Shown here piece after piece: positions 63,323-64,000 of a DNA stretch of 64,000 bases (its first letter is position 1; each line of letters starts with the position of its first letter). This stretch comes from an uncultured Bdellovibrionales bacterium (GTDB taxonomy: Bacteria > Bdellovibrionota > Bdellovibrionia > Bdellovibrionales > UBA1609), in contig CAILEP010000030.1 of NCBI GenBank assembly GCA_903833275.1, forward strand, positions 21,846 through 85,845, written 5' to 3'. Both the position numbers and the translations under genes were made by a program. The notes below the pieces were generated by a model, which had not been told where the DNA came from, made no database searches, and saw only the letters and a program-made list of their open reading frames with translations.

Positions 63323-63861
63323 CTAATTATGGGTCGCGCCTGTCCAAGTGTAGTTTTTGTCTTTGCCGGTAAGATATGTCACAGACTGAAAGGTTGCAGC
63401 ATCAGCTCCAACTAGAGGCAACAATAACCCTACTGGGTCAACTGTGCTAGCCGGTTGAAAATAATAGACGCTCGAGCCATCTGAAATATAATTTGAATAA
63501 ACCGCATTGTTCACAATTGAACTTAATTTTGGGTTTAACCCTACCGCGGTGACCGCCGTCGACGTTTGAGTATTCGATGCAATGTAGACGGTAGTTGAAT
63601 CCATTATAACCGGCGAAAGCGTGTCTGGATATAAGACCTTAAGTGTAGTTATATCAGAGCCAGCGACAAGCCCAGTTAACGGGCCAGCAAGGCTGAATGC
63701 CTGGGTCGAAGTAGTGAATATCTGCGCAAGTGAACCGATTTGCTTTGCGACACCAGGCAGGACACCCGGGATCGGCAGAAGTGGTATTGTGCCACTGCCA
63801 TTGCCATAATTTGGTTGATACAAGTACTCACTATTTTTATCATAAAATATCATGTACCCGC
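63323..63861 (-). pseudogene. DKNYY-like protein, truncated at 5' end by an insertion element
   Basis: The minus-strand frame encodes about 179 residues with DKNSEYLYQ near its start and ADAATFQSVTYLTGKDKNYTW near its end, in line with the repetitive DKNYY family of uncharacterised exported proteins. Its upstream sequence stops at 63861, where the end of an IS3-type element begins, so the natural start and any signal peptide were separated by the insertion. The middle is rich in Val, Thr and Pro. The remaining 5' part should lie beyond the element, outside this window. Confidence 0.6.
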
Positions 63862-64000
63862 TGACCTGCCCCCCGAAAATTGGACCAGTCCCAATCGGAC
63901 TGATATAACCAATAACCGGGAGGTTAAAGATGGCAAGAGTGAGATATACGGCTGAAAAGGCCGTGATTAAAATGCGTGAGATCGATGTGCTTATCGCGCA
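63862..64000 (+). mobile_element. Left end of an IS3-family insertion sequence
   Basis: The segment starts with TGACCTGCCCCCC and continues into a GGACCAG-containing terminal repeat (63862-63890), typical of one branch of IS3 elements (TGAmCTGCCCCC...GGACCA). A transposase gene begins 68 bases in. The element runs off the window, so its length, right end and target duplication cannot be seen. Confidence 0.75.
63930..64000 (+). CDS. IS3-family transposase OrfA, N-terminal part
   Basis: The first 23 residues (beginning MARVRYTAEKAVIKMREIDV) match the N-terminal helix-turn-helix subunit of IS3 transposases, which bind the terminal repeats. GGGAGG six bases before the ATG supports the start. The gene continues beyond the window; OrfB with the DDE catalytic domain would follow with a -1 frameshift in a complete element. 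Confidence 0.75.
   Translation, partial: MARVRYTAEKAVIKMREIDVLIA

Overview
The window is a dense, housekeeping-style stretch of a Gram-negative chromosome with about 66 protein genes, mostly short transcription units on both strands and no gap longer than about 290 bases. The lipoproteins, outer-membrane barrels, a TonB-dependent receptor, many exported hydrolases and a B12-dependent ribonucleotide reductase suggest a Bdellovibrionota/Oligoflexia-like or other delta-type proteobacterium. That placement is an inference from gene content and has not been tested by phylogeny. I saw no rRNA, tRNA, prophage or CRISPR array. Besides ATG, several genes use GTG or TTG starts that are supported by good ribosome binding sites.

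Layout. 1-4.7 kb: a membrane protein cut by the window edge, an exported L,D-transpeptidase, thiol peroxidase with a DUF1653 protein, a KimA-like APC permease with a structured leader, and a GNAT enzyme. 4.7-16 kb: envelope and secreted functions (EEP-family phosphoesterase, YhhQ transporter, PAP2 phosphatase, LtaS-like sulfatase-fold enzyme, secreted GH3 glycosidase with a PA14 insert), two adjacent guanidino-group enzymes (arginine deiminase and a DDAH-like protein) and a GT39-type glycosyltransferase. 16-27.5 kb: YchJ, TonB-dependent receptor, Ogt, response regulator, thioredoxin, old yellow enzyme, an exported alpha/beta hydrolase, a ParB-like protein, a TPR-barrel protein and small exported unknowns. 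27.6-36.7 kb: class II ribonucleotide reductase, hemolysin III-type protein, YheU, HflX with an acidic insertion, exported phospholipase D, YciH, a methyltransferase, OsmC and YjdM.

36.7-45.1 kb is a metal and nitrogen-oxide block. It holds a copper-type P-ATPase with YHS and metal-binding domains, and NnrS with a rhodanese. Divergent from these is an overlapping operon of copper nitrite reductase fused to cytochrome c (nirK), a formylglycine-generating-enzyme-like protein (NirV-like) and a Sco-type copper chaperone. Together they point to respiratory nitrite reduction to NO, with copper delivery and NO-related maintenance encoded nearby. 45-64 kb: uracil phosphoribosyltransferase, an ABC-F protein with a degenerate second ATPase site, a drug/metabolite exporter, lipoproteins, a B12-binding-fold protein, an esterase, two DEAD-box helicases, an S1-repeat protein, small exported Cys-rich proteins, SDR, lipocalin and a barrel protein. 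At the right edge an IS3-type element interrupts a DKNYY-like gene.

The least expected signals are regulatory or structural. One perfect palindrome occurs at two unlinked places. One hairpin places the start codon in its stem and the Shine-Dalgarno in its loop. A 12-bp inverted repeat sits in the permease leader. An exported protein carries an exact JAMM metalloprotease motif.
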